Source: JANYCO01 sp035535995 (GTDB taxonomy: Bacteria > Bacteroidota > Bacteroidia > Cytophagales > Cytophagaceae). Taken from it: a stretch of 64,000 nt of DNA. Below the pieces are notes generated by a model. It was not told the origin of the DNA, made no database searches, and saw only the letters and a list, made by a program, of their open reading frames with translations. The position numbers were made by a program, and so were the translations under genes. Positions 8,941 through 18,502 of the stretch are shown piece after piece. Numbering within the stretch: position 1 is the first letter of the stretch; the number at the start of each line of letters is the position of its first letter. The stretch spans positions 1 through 64,000 of the forward strand of contig DATLOZ010000018.1 in assembly GCA_035535995.1 (NCBI GenBank), in the 5' to 3' direction.

Positions 8941-8948
8941 TATCTTTA
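8941..8948 (+). promoter_or_regulatory. -7 element four bases before the methyltransferase ATG
   Basis: TATCTTTA (7/8 to TAnnTTTG) ends at 8948, followed by GTTT and the ATG at 8953. The spacing implies transcription starting at or beside the start codon. Five other genes here show the same four-base spacing. Confidence 0.5.
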
Positions 8949-8952
8949 GTTT

Positions 8953-9606
8953 ATGGACGAAGAACAATTAAAAGAATTTGCCCGCCAGCTTCGCAAGCCT
9001 GAAGGCGTCTATGGCCGCGAGGTGGGTGAAAAAATGAATAAGGGAAACCGCTACATCAATCAGTATACGATTGAAGAGCTTTCGGTTCAAGCACATGATC
9101 GTATCCTGGAACTAGGAATGGGCAATGGATTTTTTGTGAAAGATATTCTAGCCTTTGATCCCTCGGTATTTTATACGGGTTATGATTTTTCGGAAGAAAT
9201 GGTAGAAGAGTCGAGTAAGCGAAACCAGGTTTTTATAGATGAAGGCCGCGCGCGTTTTATGTTAGGAGAAGCGGAAAATATGCCTTTCCCCGATGGATCA
9301 TTTAACAAAGCCTTTACGATCAACACGATTTATTTTTGGGGAAATAAAGAAAAAGTACTCTCCGAATTCCATCGCGTGCTGGAACCACGCGGCAAGCTGC
9401 TGATCGCCGTAAGGCCAAAATCTAACCTAGAAGAAATGCCTTTTACACGTTTTGGTTTCAATATGTTTACCAAAGAAGAGCTCACCACACTGCTCACCAG
9501 CAATGGTTTCAAAATAAACGAAGTGATCGAAAAGACAGAACCCGAGCATGAGGTCAACGGTAAAAAGATGATCGTGAAAACCTTGATTGTTTGTGCCGAA
9601 AAGTAA
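8953..9606 (+). CDS. Class I SAM-dependent methyltransferase
   Basis: A 217-residue cytoplasmic protein with a Rossmann-type methyltransferase domain. Motif I is RILELGMGNGFFVKDIL (about residues 52-68), the acidic end of strand 2 is YTGYDFSEEMVEES, motif II/III is AENMPFPDGSFNKAFTINT and the post-motif is FHRVLEPRGKLLIAV, as in Methyltransf_11/UbiE-like enzymes. The substrate cannot be read from the sequence. It is flanked on both sides by palindromic repeats and appears monocistronic. The -7 box at 8941-8948 is adjacent to the ATG. Confidence 0.88.
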   Translation: MDEEQLKEFARQLRKPEGVYGREVGEKMNKGNRYINQYTIEELSVQAHDRILELGMGNGFFVKDILAFDPSVFYTGYDFSEEMVEESSKRNQVFIDEGRARFMLGEAENMPFPDGSFNKAFTINTIYFWGNKEKVLSEFHRVLEPRGKLLIAVRPKSNLEEMPFTRFGFNMFTKEELTTLLTSNGFKINEVIEKTEPEHEVNGKKMIVKTLIVCAEK

Positions 9607-9611
9607 AAATG

Positions 9612-9753
9612 GATACAAGATACCGGATGCCGGATTCCAGATAAGAACAGCACGAACAGGTTTCTTATATAACAAGACTACCAACCTTCCATTAAATCCC
9701 CGTTGAATAATCCATTGTTTTTATCCGGTATCTGGCATCCGGTATCTTGTATC
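9612..9753. repeat. Inverted pair of the GATACCGGATGCC repeat
   Basis: GATACAAGATACCGGATGCC at 9612-9631 has a perfect 20-bp inverted partner at 9734-9753, with about 100 bases between. Homology continues imperfectly on both sides. Related copies recur at about 18.5, 19.4, 48.0, 52.5 and 58.5 kb, always intergenic. They could fold as long stems in the transcript of the preceding methyltransferase gene. Confidence 0.8.
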
Positions 9754-9756
9754 TGT

Positions 9757-9788
9757 TTTGCAAAGAGCAAAATAAATCTTTATTTTCG
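9757..9788 (+). promoter_or_regulatory. tpiA promoter
   Basis: TTTG at 9757-9760, a 20-base spacer and TATTTTCG at 9781-9788 (7/8 to TAnnTTTG). Transcription would start near 9794, giving a leader of about 50 bases. Confidence 0.6.
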
Positions 9789-9843
9789 CCTCCTTGAAAT
9801 CCCATCAATCAAATAAAGACCTTTAAATAAATTTATAAGCAAC

Positions 9844-10602
9844 ATGAGAAAGAAAATTGTAGCCGGTAACTGGAAAATGAACAAAACCATGGACGAAGGA
9901 TTGGCTTTGGCTTCCGAAGTAGTATCTATGGTAAAAGATGAAGTAAAGAACAATGCACTGGCAGTATTATGTACCCCTTTTATCGAGCTGCAAGGCGTAG
10001 CAAAGCTGACCGAAGGATCACCAGTATCTGTAGGTGCCCAAAACTGCTACGATAAAGAATCCGGCGCTTATACCGGAGAGGTCTCTGTTCCCATGCTGAA
10101 ATCTGTAGGAACTAAATATGTTATCCTTGGTCACAGCGAAAGAAGAGAATATTTTGGCGAAAGCAATGCTTTCCTGGCTTCTAAAACAAATGCCGTGCTT
10201 AAAGGCGGCCTTACGCCAATCTTCTGCTGCGGCGAAACACTCCAGCAAAGAGAAAAAGGAATCCATATCGATTTCGTAAACAACCAACTTACCGAGAGTC
10301 TTTTCCACCTTTCCGAAGAAGAATTCAAAAAAGTAGTGATCGCCTACGAGCCTATCTGGGCAATCGGTACAGGTGTAACAGCATCCAAAGAACAAGCACA
10401 GGAAATGCACGAAAAAATTCGTACACATATTGCAAGCAAATACGGCAAAGCAGTAGCAGATGAAACGTCTATCCTTTACGGCGGAAGCTGTAAACCTGAC
10501 AACGCGAAAGAGCTTTTCGCCTGCAAAGACATCGACGGCGGCCTGATCGGTGGCGCTTCCCTGAAAGCCAGAGATTTTGTCGACATCATCAAGTCATTCT
10601 AA
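9844..10602 (+). CDS. tpiA: Triosephosphate isomerase
   Basis: A 252-residue cytoplasmic enzyme that interconverts dihydroxyacetone phosphate and glyceraldehyde 3-phosphate in glycolysis and gluconeogenesis. Catalytic signatures are all visible: GNWKMNKT (Asn and Lys, residues 8-15), ILGHSERREYFGES (catalytic His), VIAYEPIWAIGTG (catalytic Glu) and the phosphate-binding loop ILYGGSCKPDNA with GGLIGGASL near the end. Length is normal for the family. It has its own promoter, and a terminator-like hairpin separates it from prmA. Confidence 0.98.
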   Translation: MRKKIVAGNWKMNKTMDEGLALASEVVSMVKDEVKNNALAVLCTPFIELQGVAKLTEGSPVSVGAQNCYDKESGAYTGEVSVPMLKSVGTKYVILGHSERREYFGESNAFLASKTNAVLKGGLTPIFCCGETLQQREKGIHIDFVNNQLTESLFHLSEEEFKKVVIAYEPIWAIGTGVTASKEQAQEMHEKIRTHIASKYGKAVADETSILYGGSCKPDNAKELFACKDIDGGLIGGASLKARDFVDIIKSF

Positions 10603-10623
10603 ATTTCATAAATTCCAATACAG

Positions 10624-10675
10624 AAAAACCAAATTCCAAAAAAGCAATAGCCGATTGGGGTTTGGTTTTTGTTCT
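10624..10675 (+). terminator. Terminator-like hairpin after tpiA
   Basis: AAAAACCAAATTCC at 10624-10637 pairs with GGGGTTTGGTTTTT at 10657-10670, with two G-T pairs, followed by a T-rich run GTTCTTT. The loop is long (19 bases). It is a plausible stop for tpiA transcription. Confidence 0.5.
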
Positions 10676-10776
10676 TTATTCTTGCTTGCAAACGTTGAGA
10701 AACTTTTGCACCTCTTGCGTTTAAATCAGCGCAGCAAATTTTCGTAAACAAATAACAAGAACTACCAAAAGCAGAA

Positions 10777-11610
10777 ATGCAATTCATAGAAATTAAAATC
10801 ACCACCACTCCTGAGATCGGCGAAATGCTCATTGCCGAACTGGTTGAGATCGGCTACGATTCCTTTCAGGAAACAGATACAGGACTGGATGCTTACGTGG
10901 AAGAAGAAGTTTTCTCCGAGCAAGCCTTGCAAGAGATCATCTATAAATATTCCCAAGGCACTGTGATCGGCTATTCGATCGGGATACTGGAAAATAAAAA
11001 TTGGAACGAAGAGTGGGAGAAAAATTTTCAACCCGTTACCATCGGTGAAGATTGCATCGTCAGAGCTTCGTTTCACGAGCCGGGAAAAAAATACAAATAC
11101 GACATCGTCATCAATCCGAAAATGTCGTTTGGCACTGGCCACCACGAAACCACTTCGATGATGATCGCTCATCAACTCGAAATTGATCACCGCGACAAAA
11201 CCGTAATGGATGCAGGCAGTGGCACAGGTATCCTCGCGATCATGGCTTCTATGCTGGGCGCAAAGCTGGTAGACGCTTTCGACATAGAGGACTGGGCTTT
11301 TGAGAATATGAAAGAAAATGCTATCTTAAACGGATGTTCCAATATCCGGATCAGCCAGGGAGATATTACCAAAGCGGAGCTGAGAGAAAAAACATACGAC
11401 ATAATTCTTGCCAATATCAACCGCAATGTATTGCTGGAAGAAATACCGGAATATGCCAAACGACTTAAAACAGCAGGCAAACTGGTTTTGAGCGGTTTTT
11501 ATAAAGAAGATGTTCCTATGCTGGAAGAACGCACTGCTGCATTCGGACTAAAAAAAACTTCCACGAAAGAAAAGAATAACTGGGCTTCGCTCGTTTTTAT
11601 TAAAGCATAA
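10777..11610 (+). CDS. prmA: Ribosomal protein L11 methyltransferase
   Basis: A 277-residue enzyme that methylates lysines and the N-terminus of ribosomal protein L11 using SAM. The N-terminal recognition domain (ITTTPEIGEMLIAELVEIGY) is followed by NWNEEWEKNFQPV, MSFGTGHHETTSMM and the SAM-binding motif DAGSGTGILAIMASMLGA; the catalytic-domain motif DIILANINRNVLLE is also present. Its stop is only 12 bases before the start of the 1668-residue exported protein, so the two are probably co-transcribed. Confidence 0.95.
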   Translation: MQFIEIKITTTPEIGEMLIAELVEIGYDSFQETDTGLDAYVEEEVFSEQALQEIIYKYSQGTVIGYSIGILENKNWNEEWEKNFQPVTIGEDCIVRASFHEPGKKYKYDIVINPKMSFGTGHHETTSMMIAHQLEIDHRDKTVMDAGSGTGILAIMASMLGAKLVDAFDIEDWAFENMKENAILNGCSNIRISQGDITKAELREKTYDIILANINRNVLLEEIPEYAKRLKTAGKLVLSGFYKEDVPMLEERTAAFGLKKTSTKEKNNWASLVFIKA

Positions 11611-11622
11611 AAGATTTCAGAA

Positions 11623-14600
11623 ATGTTAAACAGGTTAGGTTTTATTATTGCGCTCCTTTGCGTTTGTCATTTATCCAATGCACAATATAAGTTTTCTTCG
11701 GACCCTGCAACGTTTGCAACGGACGTAAACACCATGATGGCCAATACTAAAAACCCTACGGCCATCCAGGTAGGTTCCAGCTTTGGAAGTACACTGAATA
11801 CATTCTCTCCCGATCAGCAAAAAAAGATCATCGAGACATGCCAGAAAATGGGCAAGTCTAAGAAAGCCAAAGCGCACCCAAACTTCACTGATTTTTTCAT
11901 TGCACTTTCCGCCGCCAAATCAAAGCAGATCAGCAACAGCAATTTTGACACCTTGATGTTGATCACCAACACGATCATCGATAAATACGATTCTAAAACA
12001 CTTCAAACCTATCTGATCACCATTCGTGATTTCTTTGACAAGAGTATGCTCTACAACTCTTCCTACAACAGGCTGCGCATAAGCGGTGGAAGTTATACCT
12101 TCCGTTTGCTCGAGCCCAAAAAGGAAGCACCGATGGAAGATCTCGAAACTACACAAACACAGGAAGACACCGCCACCAACCAGAAAAATGTAAAAGATGC
12201 CCAGCAGGATTTCTTCAGCGACTGGGATGTACCAGCCGAAGAAGACAATGGTATCGGAACCATGGAAGATCCAGGCCAGGATGCTGCTGTGTTGGACGTC
12301 GGTTACAACTATCCCCTGCAGCCTACAGTAGACGGCCCTGTGATCGAATTTACCAATGTAGACCTTACGTTTGCTTCTCAAAGCGACTCCTCTACGCTCA
12401 AAGGCGCCAGCGGATCAATGATGCTGAAGAATGGATTGTTTGTAGGAAAAGGCGGAACGATGGATTGGTCTACTGCCGGCGTAGCGCCCGGAGAGATCAG
12501 CGCAGAAATGCGTGAATATAATTTTCCCGTAAGGTCGATGCGCTTATTATCGGAAGGAGCCAAGCTAAGTTACAAAGCCAAAGCAGATTCACTGGTAGAA
12601 GGAATTTTTGAATACAAAGAAAATAAAAACAAATCCAAAATAGAGCCAACCTTTCCAAGATTTAAATCCTTCAAAAGCAATGTAGACATTAAAGGATTGG
12701 ATCAGAATATTATTTACAGAGGCGGTTTTTCCCTTTCGGGTAAAAAAATATACAGTTCTTCGATTGACGAAGGATTTTCAATGGTTGAGATCCTGCATGA
12801 TGGCAAACCAAAGGTCCGTGCTTACTCCAATAGATTTGAACTTGGCGATAGTCTTATCACTGCCAACTTTGCTACACTTACCTTGTATATAGACGAAGAT
12901 TCTATCACACACCCGGGTACGATTTTTAAATATAATAAATCAACCTCTACCGTAAGAGTTTCCAAACAATCAGGTTTCAACTACGCGCCTTTCCTCGATA
13001 GCTACCACCGGTTGGAAATTATTTCTGACATTGTTACCTGGGACTTAAATACCAATGAAATTCAATTCAACATCATCACCGCTAAAAACCATATTCCGGC
13101 AACATTCGAATCGGAAGAATATTTCCATGCGGACAAATTTTATAAACTGAAAGGTATTTACCGTTTCCACCCGCTGCAAGTAGTAGTGAACTACGCTGAC
13201 AAAACCAAGAAAGATGAATTCTACGCTGGCGACGTAGCCACTCCGCTCAACATCGACATCACTACCTTCAAAGGAGCTATGACGCAACTGATGAAACTTG
13301 GTTATATCGACTACAACACCAAGAGCGGGTTAATTAAGATGAGACCGAAAGCAAGACACTATGCGCTTTCCAGCAGAAACAAAAAAGATTACGACAACAT
13401 TACTTTCGTATCCCTCAGTCCTGGTGCAGTGAATGCCACACTCAATTTACAAAGTCACGAACTCCACGTACGGGGCGTAGACCGTGTGTATATTTCCGAC
13501 TCCTTAAAAGTAAATATTGCTCCGGACAACAAAGAAATTAGGATCGAGAAAAACAGGAACTTTAAATTTGACGGATCCATCAACACCGAGAACTTCCAGT
13601 TTTCAGGAAAAAACTTTGAATTCGTATACGATACCTTCCTCGTACACATGCCGGAGATCAATGCGATCAGGCTTGCGGTGGTGAATAAGAAAAAAACAAA
13701 AACCGGTGATACCACAGTAGGAAAATCAAGAGTACTTGGAAACGAGCTTCGCTATTCTTCCGGTACCCTTTATATCAATAAGCCTGACAACAAATCGGCA
13801 CGAAAAAAACTTCCTCAATATCCCATCTTCGACGCTACTTCCGGTGCGTCGGTGTACTTCAATAAAAAGAATATCAACGGCGGTGCGTACGATACTACCG
13901 TGCAATTCCAGATCCCACCTTTCCGTCTCGACAGCTTGAGCTCGGATGACCCACATTCCATTGGCTTCGACGGTACTTTCAAATCGGGAGGGATTTTCCC
14001 GGAATTCAAAGAAAAACTTATTGTAATGCCAGACTACTCTTTAGGATTTAAACACGAAGTACCGAAAGATGGTTATCAGCTTTACGGAGGAACGGGAAAA
14101 TTCTATAACACCATTTCCCTCGACAACAAAGGCGTGCGTGGTGATGGAGAGATCCGTTATCTTTCTACTACGTTGTGGTCCAAAGATTTTGTGTTCTTCA
14201 AAGACTCTGTAAAAACAGAAGGAACCAAAGTACAAACCAAAGAAGGTGCACACCCGGATGCCGCCGCAGGTGTTACATTCCCAAAAATGAAAGTAACCGA
14301 ATACCGCTTGCGCTGGCTGCCTAGACCAGACAGCATGTTTATCTCCAACGTAAAAGCAAGGATCAATCTTTACGATAGTTCGGCTACTATGATCGGTACA
14401 GCCAACGTGACCAAGAACGGTATGCTTGGGAAAGGCGTACTCTTCACAAGAGGATCCGTGTCTGAATCATATAAATTTCACTTCGAACAAAAACAATTCG
14501 AAGCCAGAAATGCAAAATTCAAGATCGAATCAGAAGACCCCGACAAGCCCGCCTTGCAAGGGATCGACGTGAAGCTTGCGTTTGACCTTGAAAAAGGAAT

Positions 14601-16629
14601 TGCAAGATTCAACCCCGAAGTAGCGGGTGTGGCAAGTAACTCGTTCCCATACGTACAATACAAAAGCTCGCTGCAAGAAGGAGAATGGGATCTGCAGAAA
14701 AAGATCGTAACACTGGCCAAGCCGGATAGCGCCGATATCAGCGGTTCCTATTTCTATTCCACACGCCCAGACCAGGATTCACTTGTATACAACGCTACCA
14801 AAGGGGTGTACGATATTCAAAAACAAATTCTGAACATCAGCGGTGTGCCGCTGATCAAAGTTGCCGACTCACATATCTATTCGGACAGTGGTAAAGTAAC
14901 GATCGAACAGAATGCGGTGATGCGTACGCTGGAAAAAGCGAAGATCGATATCGACAGCGTGAAAAAATACCACCATTTATACGATGGTACAATTGATATC
15001 ACCTCGCGATTGAAGTTTGGCGGAGTAGCTACTTATCAATATGTCAACCTCGGAAACGATACACTGGCGATTAAGTTCCAGGACTTTCGTAGCGAGCCAG
15101 GGCGTAAGAAAAAAGAAGGGATGCACACCGTGGCAACCGGTCTTGTGAAAGAAGATGACAATCTTTTTATCGGTCCGAAAATTATATACAAAGGGAAAGT
15201 GGTAATGTATGCAGAAAGCCCTTACCTCGCCTTTGACGGATACATCAAGCTTGACCTGAAAGGAGCGCTGAACTACTCCGAATGGTTAAAGTATGCGAAC
15301 GACGGAGAAGACAAAGAAGTAAAGATCGACTTGCAAAATGCAGTGTCTGACAATGGAGTACCGCTGTCTACAGGCTTACATTTGGATAAGCGGACAAACC
15401 AGCTTTACACCAGTTTCATTTCTAAAAAAGTAGCGCAAACAGATCCGGATTTCTTTGTGGCGGATAAAGCGTTTGAATTTAACCTCGACTCTAACGAATT
15501 CCGTGTAGGAAACCCGGAACGTTTTGCAGGAAGATCCTATGTAGGAAACAACATCCGTTACAACGATTCTACTTCGATGGTACACTATGCAGGTAAATTC
15601 ACCCTGCTGGAACCAGAAAACGCAAACGTAAAATTGATCAGTACCGGCGAGGGATATGCGAAGCTGAAAGACAACGATTACAGTTTCAACCTGCTCTTGG
15701 CTTTCAACATTGTGCTCAACAGCAAGATCACTACGGCCATGGCTACAAATATGAAGAATGCAACCGACATTCTTTACGATTCAGTAACTACAGAACCTAC
15801 ACAGGCTGACAACGAGATTCTTTACGGAAAGGTAGCCGGTGTAGTAGGACAAAGCGGATTAGAAAGCTATAAAGCCAAAATGTCGATGGGCAATGCTCCT
15901 CTCAATTCGTTGAACAGCGAGTTGGCCAAATCATTTACATTCTCCAAAGTAAACCTGAAATGGTCCCAAGACTACAAAGCATTCTATAGCGTAGGAAAGT
16001 TAGAGCTTGCTGGTATTCTGAAAACAGATATTCGAAAATCGATCAACGGATATATAGAGATCCGCAAGACTAATAAAGGCGATGTGATCAACATCTATTT
16101 GGAGCCTACGCCTAATCATTGGCAGTTTATCACCTATTCCGACAACCGCCTTGCCTGTATCACTGCCAGCGATGACGTAAATACAGTAATTCGGAGCAAA
16201 TCCAAAGGAGAAATGCCAGACCGTTCTAAATTCTATTTTGTAGCCGCCGAGCCGATCGAGAAGCAGAAGTTTATACATGAGTTTAAAAATCACTACCTCA
16301 ACGAATCAGAAGACCAGATCGAAAAAGAAGACGTAGAACAAGAACAGGAGATTGAAAAAGAGGAGAAAAAAGAAGATACAAACGACATCGATATCAACGA
16401 GCCTGAAATTGGGAAGGAAGAAAAACCTGCTCCGCCAAAAGAGCAGACACCTCCACCTACCACCAATAAAAAGAAAAAGAAAAAAGAGGAAAACTATGAT
16501 CAGTATAAATTGCCTGATCAAAACAACGAACCTGCACCAGAGCTAGAGCCTGAAAAAGAAAAGCCGACGATCGAAGATCAACAGCAGAAACAACAGGATC
16601 AGCAAAGAATGAAGGACTTGTTTAAATAA
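11623..16629 (+). CDS. Giant exported protein of unknown function (1668 residues)
   Basis: The signal peptide spans residues 1-20 (LIC..LSNAQ-type cleavage after SNA). Residues about 20-150 are helical. A Thr/Asp/Glu-rich linker runs to about 230, and then more than 1200 residues are almost entirely short beta strands rich in Tyr, Lys and Asp, with recurring patterns such as IYSDSGKVTIEQNAVM and LYINKPDNKSARKK. They resemble the repeating strands of OstA/LptA-type beta-jellyroll proteins, although I cannot assign a family. The last 100 residues are low-complexity Glu/Lys/Pro/Gln. There is no outer-membrane C-terminal aromatic residue and no T9SS signal. It follows prmA by 12 bases. Periplasmic or envelope location is likely; the function is unknown. 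Confidence 0.85.
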   Translation: MLNRLGFIIALLCVCHLSNAQYKFSSDPATFATDVNTMMANTKNPTAIQVGSSFGSTLNTFSPDQQKKIIETCQKMGKSKKAKAHPNFTDFFIALSAAKSKQISNSNFDTLMLITNTIIDKYDSKTLQTYLITIRDFFDKSMLYNSSYNRLRISGGSYTFRLLEPKKEAPMEDLETTQTQEDTATNQKNVKDAQQDFFSDWDVPAEEDNGIGTMEDPGQDAAVLDVGYNYPLQPTVDGPVIEFTNVDLTFASQSDSSTLKGASGSMMLKNGLFVGKGGTMDWSTAGVAPGEISAEMREYNFPVRSMRLLSEGAKLSYKAKADSLVEGIFEYKENKNKSKIEPTFPRFKSFKSNVDIKGLDQNIIYRGGFSLSGKKIYSSSIDEGFSMVEILHDGKPKVRAYSNRFELGDSLITANFATLTLYIDEDSITHPGTIFKYNKSTSTVRVSKQSGFNYAPFLDSYHRLEIISDIVTWDLNTNEIQFNIITAKNHIPATFESEEYFHADKFYKLKGIYRFHPLQVVVNYADKTKKDEFYAGDVATPLNIDITTFKGAMTQLMKLGYIDYNTKSGLIKMRPKARHYALSSRNKKDYDNITFVSLSPGAVNATLNLQSHELHVRGVDRVYISDSLKVNIAPDNKEIRIEKNRNFKFDGSINTENFQFSGKNFEFVYDTFLVHMPEINAIRLAVVNKKKTKTGDTTVGKSRVLGNELRYSSGTLYINKPDNKSARKKLPQYPIFDATSGASVYFNKKNINGGAYDTTVQFQIPPFRLDSLSSDDPHSIGFDGTFKSGGIFPEFKEKLIVMPDYSLGFKHEVPKDGYQLYGGTGKFYNTISLDNKGVRGDGEIRYLSTTLWSKDFVFFKDSVKTEGTKVQTKEGAHPDAAAGVTFPKMKVTEYRLRWLPRPDSMFISNVKARINLYDSSATMIGTANVTKNGMLGKGVLFTRGSVSESYKFHFEQKQFEARNAKFKIESEDPDKPALQGIDVKLAFDLEKGIARFNPEVAGVASNSFPYVQYKSSLQEGEWDLQKKIVTLAKPDSADISGSYFYSTRPDQDSLVYNATKGVYDIQKQILNISGVPLIKVADSHIYSDSGKVTIEQNAVMRTLEKAKIDIDSVKKYHHLYDGTIDITSRLKFGGVATYQYVNLGNDTLAIKFQDFRSEPGRKKKEGMHTVATGLVKEDDNLFIGPKIIYKGKVVMYAESPYLAFDGYIKLDLKGALNYSEWLKYANDGEDKEVKIDLQNAVSDNGVPLSTGLHLDKRTNQLYTSFISKKVAQTDPDFFVADKAFEFNLDSNEFRVGNPERFAGRSYVGNNIRYNDSTSMVHYAGKFTLLEPENANVKLISTGEGYAKLKDNDYSFNLLLAFNIVLNSKITTAMATNMKNATDILYDSVTTEPTQADNEILYGKVAGVVGQSGLESYKAKMSMGNAPLNSLNSELAKSFTFSKVNLKWSQDYKAFYSVGKLELAGILKTDIRKSINGYIEIRKTNKGDVINIYLEPTPNHWQFITYSDNRLACITASDDVNTVIRSKSKGEMPDRSKFYFVAAEPIEKQKFIHEFKNHYLNESEDQIEKEDVEQEQEIEKEEKKEDTNDIDINEPEIGKEEKPAPPKEQTPPPTTNKKKKKKEENYDQYKLPDQNNEPAPELEPEKEKPTIEDQQQKQQDQQRMKDLFK

Positions 16630-16648
16630 ACAAAAAGAGATATATTTG
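16617..16648 (+). promoter_or_regulatory. plsY promoter
   Basis: CTTG at 16617-16620, a 20-base spacer and TATATTTG at 16641-16648, an exact -7 match. The -33 element lies inside the last codons of the giant gene. The leader to the plsY ATG is about 80 bases. Confidence 0.6.
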
Positions 16649-16736
16649 AATCCTTGAGCGTTGTTTTTTTGTTTATAGAATTGAGAATCAAAAACTTTTA
16701 TGTTAAAATAACGTAAAAGCAGGTTAAGAAAGTATT

Positions 16737-17390
16737 ATGAATTCGGCTTTTTACATAACGTTATCTGCAATTGCAGCCTATTTGATCGGTTCATTCCCCA
16801 CGGCCGTATGGTACGGCAAAGCATATTATGGCATTGACGTAAGAGAACACGGAAGTGGAAACGCAGGCGCTACCAATACTTTTAGAGTATTAGGCAAACA
16901 AGCTGGAATTATCGTAATGGCCGTAGACGTATTCAAAGGATGGACCGCTACTCATGCGGCAAATCTTCTAGTATACGCCGATCTTATTTACCCTGAAGAT
17001 CTTATCCTTTACAAACTTATCTTCGGTATTGCTGCGGTGATCGGACATATTTTCCCTATCTATGCAGGATTTAAAGGCGGGAAAGGAATCGCTACCTTGT
17101 TAGGAATGGTTCTTTCCGTACACAGCCAGGCCGCACTTCTTTGCCTACTGGTTTTCGTAGTAGTACTTCTTCTTTCCAAATATGTTTCTCTTGGTTCTAT
17201 GATTGCCGCGCTGGTATTTCCACTGCTGTTAATCTCTCCAAGATTCCGCCCGGATGAGCATGGTCCGGTAGTGATCATTTTCGGATTTGTAATTTTCTTC
17301 ATGGTGGTGATCACACACCAAAAAAATATTATTCGCCTTATCAATGGAGAAGAAAATAAAGCCAAAATCAGGATCCGCAAAAGAGACTGA
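16737..17390 (+). CDS. plsY: Acyl-phosphate glycerol-3-phosphate acyltransferase
   Basis: A 217-residue inner-membrane enzyme that transfers the acyl group from acyl phosphate to glycerol 3-phosphate, the first step of phospholipid synthesis. About five to six transmembrane segments are visible, along with the PlsY motifs AYLIGSFPTAVW, HGSGNAGATNTFRVLG and GFKGGKGIATLLG. Some family members end shortly after the last helix, and this one carries a basic tail NKAKIRIRKRD. It has its own promoter and a strong terminator hairpin 24 bases after the stop. Confidence 0.96.
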   Translation: MNSAFYITLSAIAAYLIGSFPTAVWYGKAYYGIDVREHGSGNAGATNTFRVLGKQAGIIVMAVDVFKGWTATHAANLLVYADLIYPEDLILYKLIFGIAAVIGHIFPIYAGFKGGKGIATLLGMVLSVHSQAALLCLLVFVVVLLLSKYVSLGSMIAALVFPLLLISPRFRPDEHGPVVIIFGFVIFFMVVITHQKNIIRLINGEENKAKIRIRKRD

Positions 17391-17413
17391 TTAGCTTAAA
17401 AATATTGATTTCT

Positions 17414-17442
17414 AAAAGCCGTTTGTTGAACGGCTTTTTTTA
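17414..17442. terminator. Bidirectional terminator between plsY and the cupin gene
   Basis: AAAAGCCGTT (17414-17423) pairs perfectly with AACGGCTTTT (17429-17438), loop TGTTG, followed by a T run. The A run on the other side also serves the convergent minus-strand cupin gene. Confidence 0.8.
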
Positions 17443-17458
17443 TGCTTTAAAAATCTTA

Positions 17459-17944
17459 CTATTCCAGACACATTTCTTCCAAAAACAGATCATTCCCCGG
17501 ATACAATCGTTTCATTTCCTCTTTCCTCCCCATTTCAAAATCCCTGAAATCAAAACCAGGCGCTACAGTACAACTTACCAACGCATATCCATTCCCATCT
17601 TTCACCCTTGCGCCAAACCATATACCCGCAGGAATTACCGCTTGCAGCTGTTCTCCTTCAAAAATATTTTTACCAAGTTTAATGCATTGAATTCCTTTTT
17701 CAGAAAAACAAAAAATTTCTAAAGTATCACCTTCATGAAAAAACCACAATTCATCCGATTTGATCCGGTGAAGATGCGATTTGTTTTGTCCTTCCAGTAA
17801 AAAATAAATCGCCGTACTGATAGTTCGCTTGTCTTCAAATCTGGCAAAAGAAACCAGCTCGGCACAGCGGTAAGTTTCTTTATAGTAACCGCCTTCCGGA
17901 TGCGGAAGCAATTGCAGCTGTTCGATCCAATCGCGTGCTTTCAT
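17459..17944 (-). CDS. Cupin family (DUF985) protein
   Basis: A 161-residue protein of the cupin_5/DUF985 family. The N-terminal LLPHPEGGYYKETYR is the family signature, followed by the beta-barrel motifs SHLHRIKSDELWFFHEGD and VIPAGIWFGARV, which hold the likely metal-binding His/Glu residues. Members are small cupins of unproven catalytic role. Its ATG overlaps the stop of apt by one base (TAATG), so it is translated together with apt. Confidence 0.85.
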   Translation of the reverse strand: MKARDWIEQLQLLPHPEGGYYKETYRCAELVSFARFEDKRTISTAIYFLLEGQNKSHLHRIKSDELWFFHEGDTLEIFCFSEKGIQCIKLGKNIFEGEQLQAVIPAGIWFGARVKDGNGYALVSCTVAPGFDFRDFEMGRKEEMKRLYPGNDLFLEEMCLE

Positions 17945-18474
17945 TAATATCCGACCAGGCTAATAAGATGAGGAGAAAAAGGCAGAAGTTTTTCTCTTCC
18001 CTGAAGCATTTTCAACTCTACCATAAAAGCGTAAGCGCACACGCTGGCGTTTTGTTCGGTTACCAACTGGGAAGCTGCTTCAGCCGTGCCTCCCGTGGCG
18101 AGTAGATCGTCATGGATCAAAACTTTCCAGCCAGGCTGCAGCGCATCAATATGCATTTCAACTTTCGACGAACCATACTCAAGGGCATATTCTTTGGCGA
18201 TCGTTTTATAAGGAAGTTTTCCTTCTTTACGAATAGGGATCATTGGAATACCTAATTTGGTAGAAACCATCAGTCCAAACCAGAAGCCTCGACTGTCGAG
18301 CGCTACCAGTGCGTCGGGAGCAAAAGGTTTGATCTTTTCACAAAACGTATCCGTAATTTCTATGCAAAGCGCCGGATCTTTGAGGATGGGAGTAAGGTCT
18401 TTGAAAACGATCCCTGGTTTTGGAAAGTCAGGAATATCGCGAATAACGCGGCGGAGTTTGGTTTCTATGTCCAT
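17944..18474 (-). CDS. apt: Adenine phosphoribosyltransferase
   Basis: A 176-residue purine-salvage enzyme making AMP from adenine and PRPP. Characteristic segments are IRDIPDFPKPGIVFKDLTPI at the N-terminus, LDSRGFWFG in the hood and the PRPP-binding motif VLIHDDLLATGGTAEAA. Length is standard. It heads a two-gene minus-strand operon with the DUF985 cupin. A -7 box lies exactly four bases upstream of its ATG (18479-18486). Confidence 0.96.
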   Translation of the reverse strand: MDIETKLRRVIRDIPDFPKPGIVFKDLTPILKDPALCIEITDTFCEKIKPFAPDALVALDSRGFWFGLMVSTKLGIPMIPIRKEGKLPYKTIAKEYALEYGSSKVEMHIDALQPGWKVLIHDDLLATGGTAEAASQLVTEQNASVCAYAFMVELKMLQGREKLLPFSPHLISLVGY

Positions 18475-18478
18475 TGGT

Positions 18479-18486
18479 TAAAGATA
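18479..18486 (-). promoter_or_regulatory. -7 element four bases before apt
   Basis: Read on the minus strand this is TATCTTTA followed by ACCA and the ATG of apt. One mismatch to TAnnTTTG. The spacing is the same as at five other genes here and implies a leaderless apt transcript. Confidence 0.5.
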
Positions 18487-18502
18487 TAAAAAAGTGGAAT
18501 AC

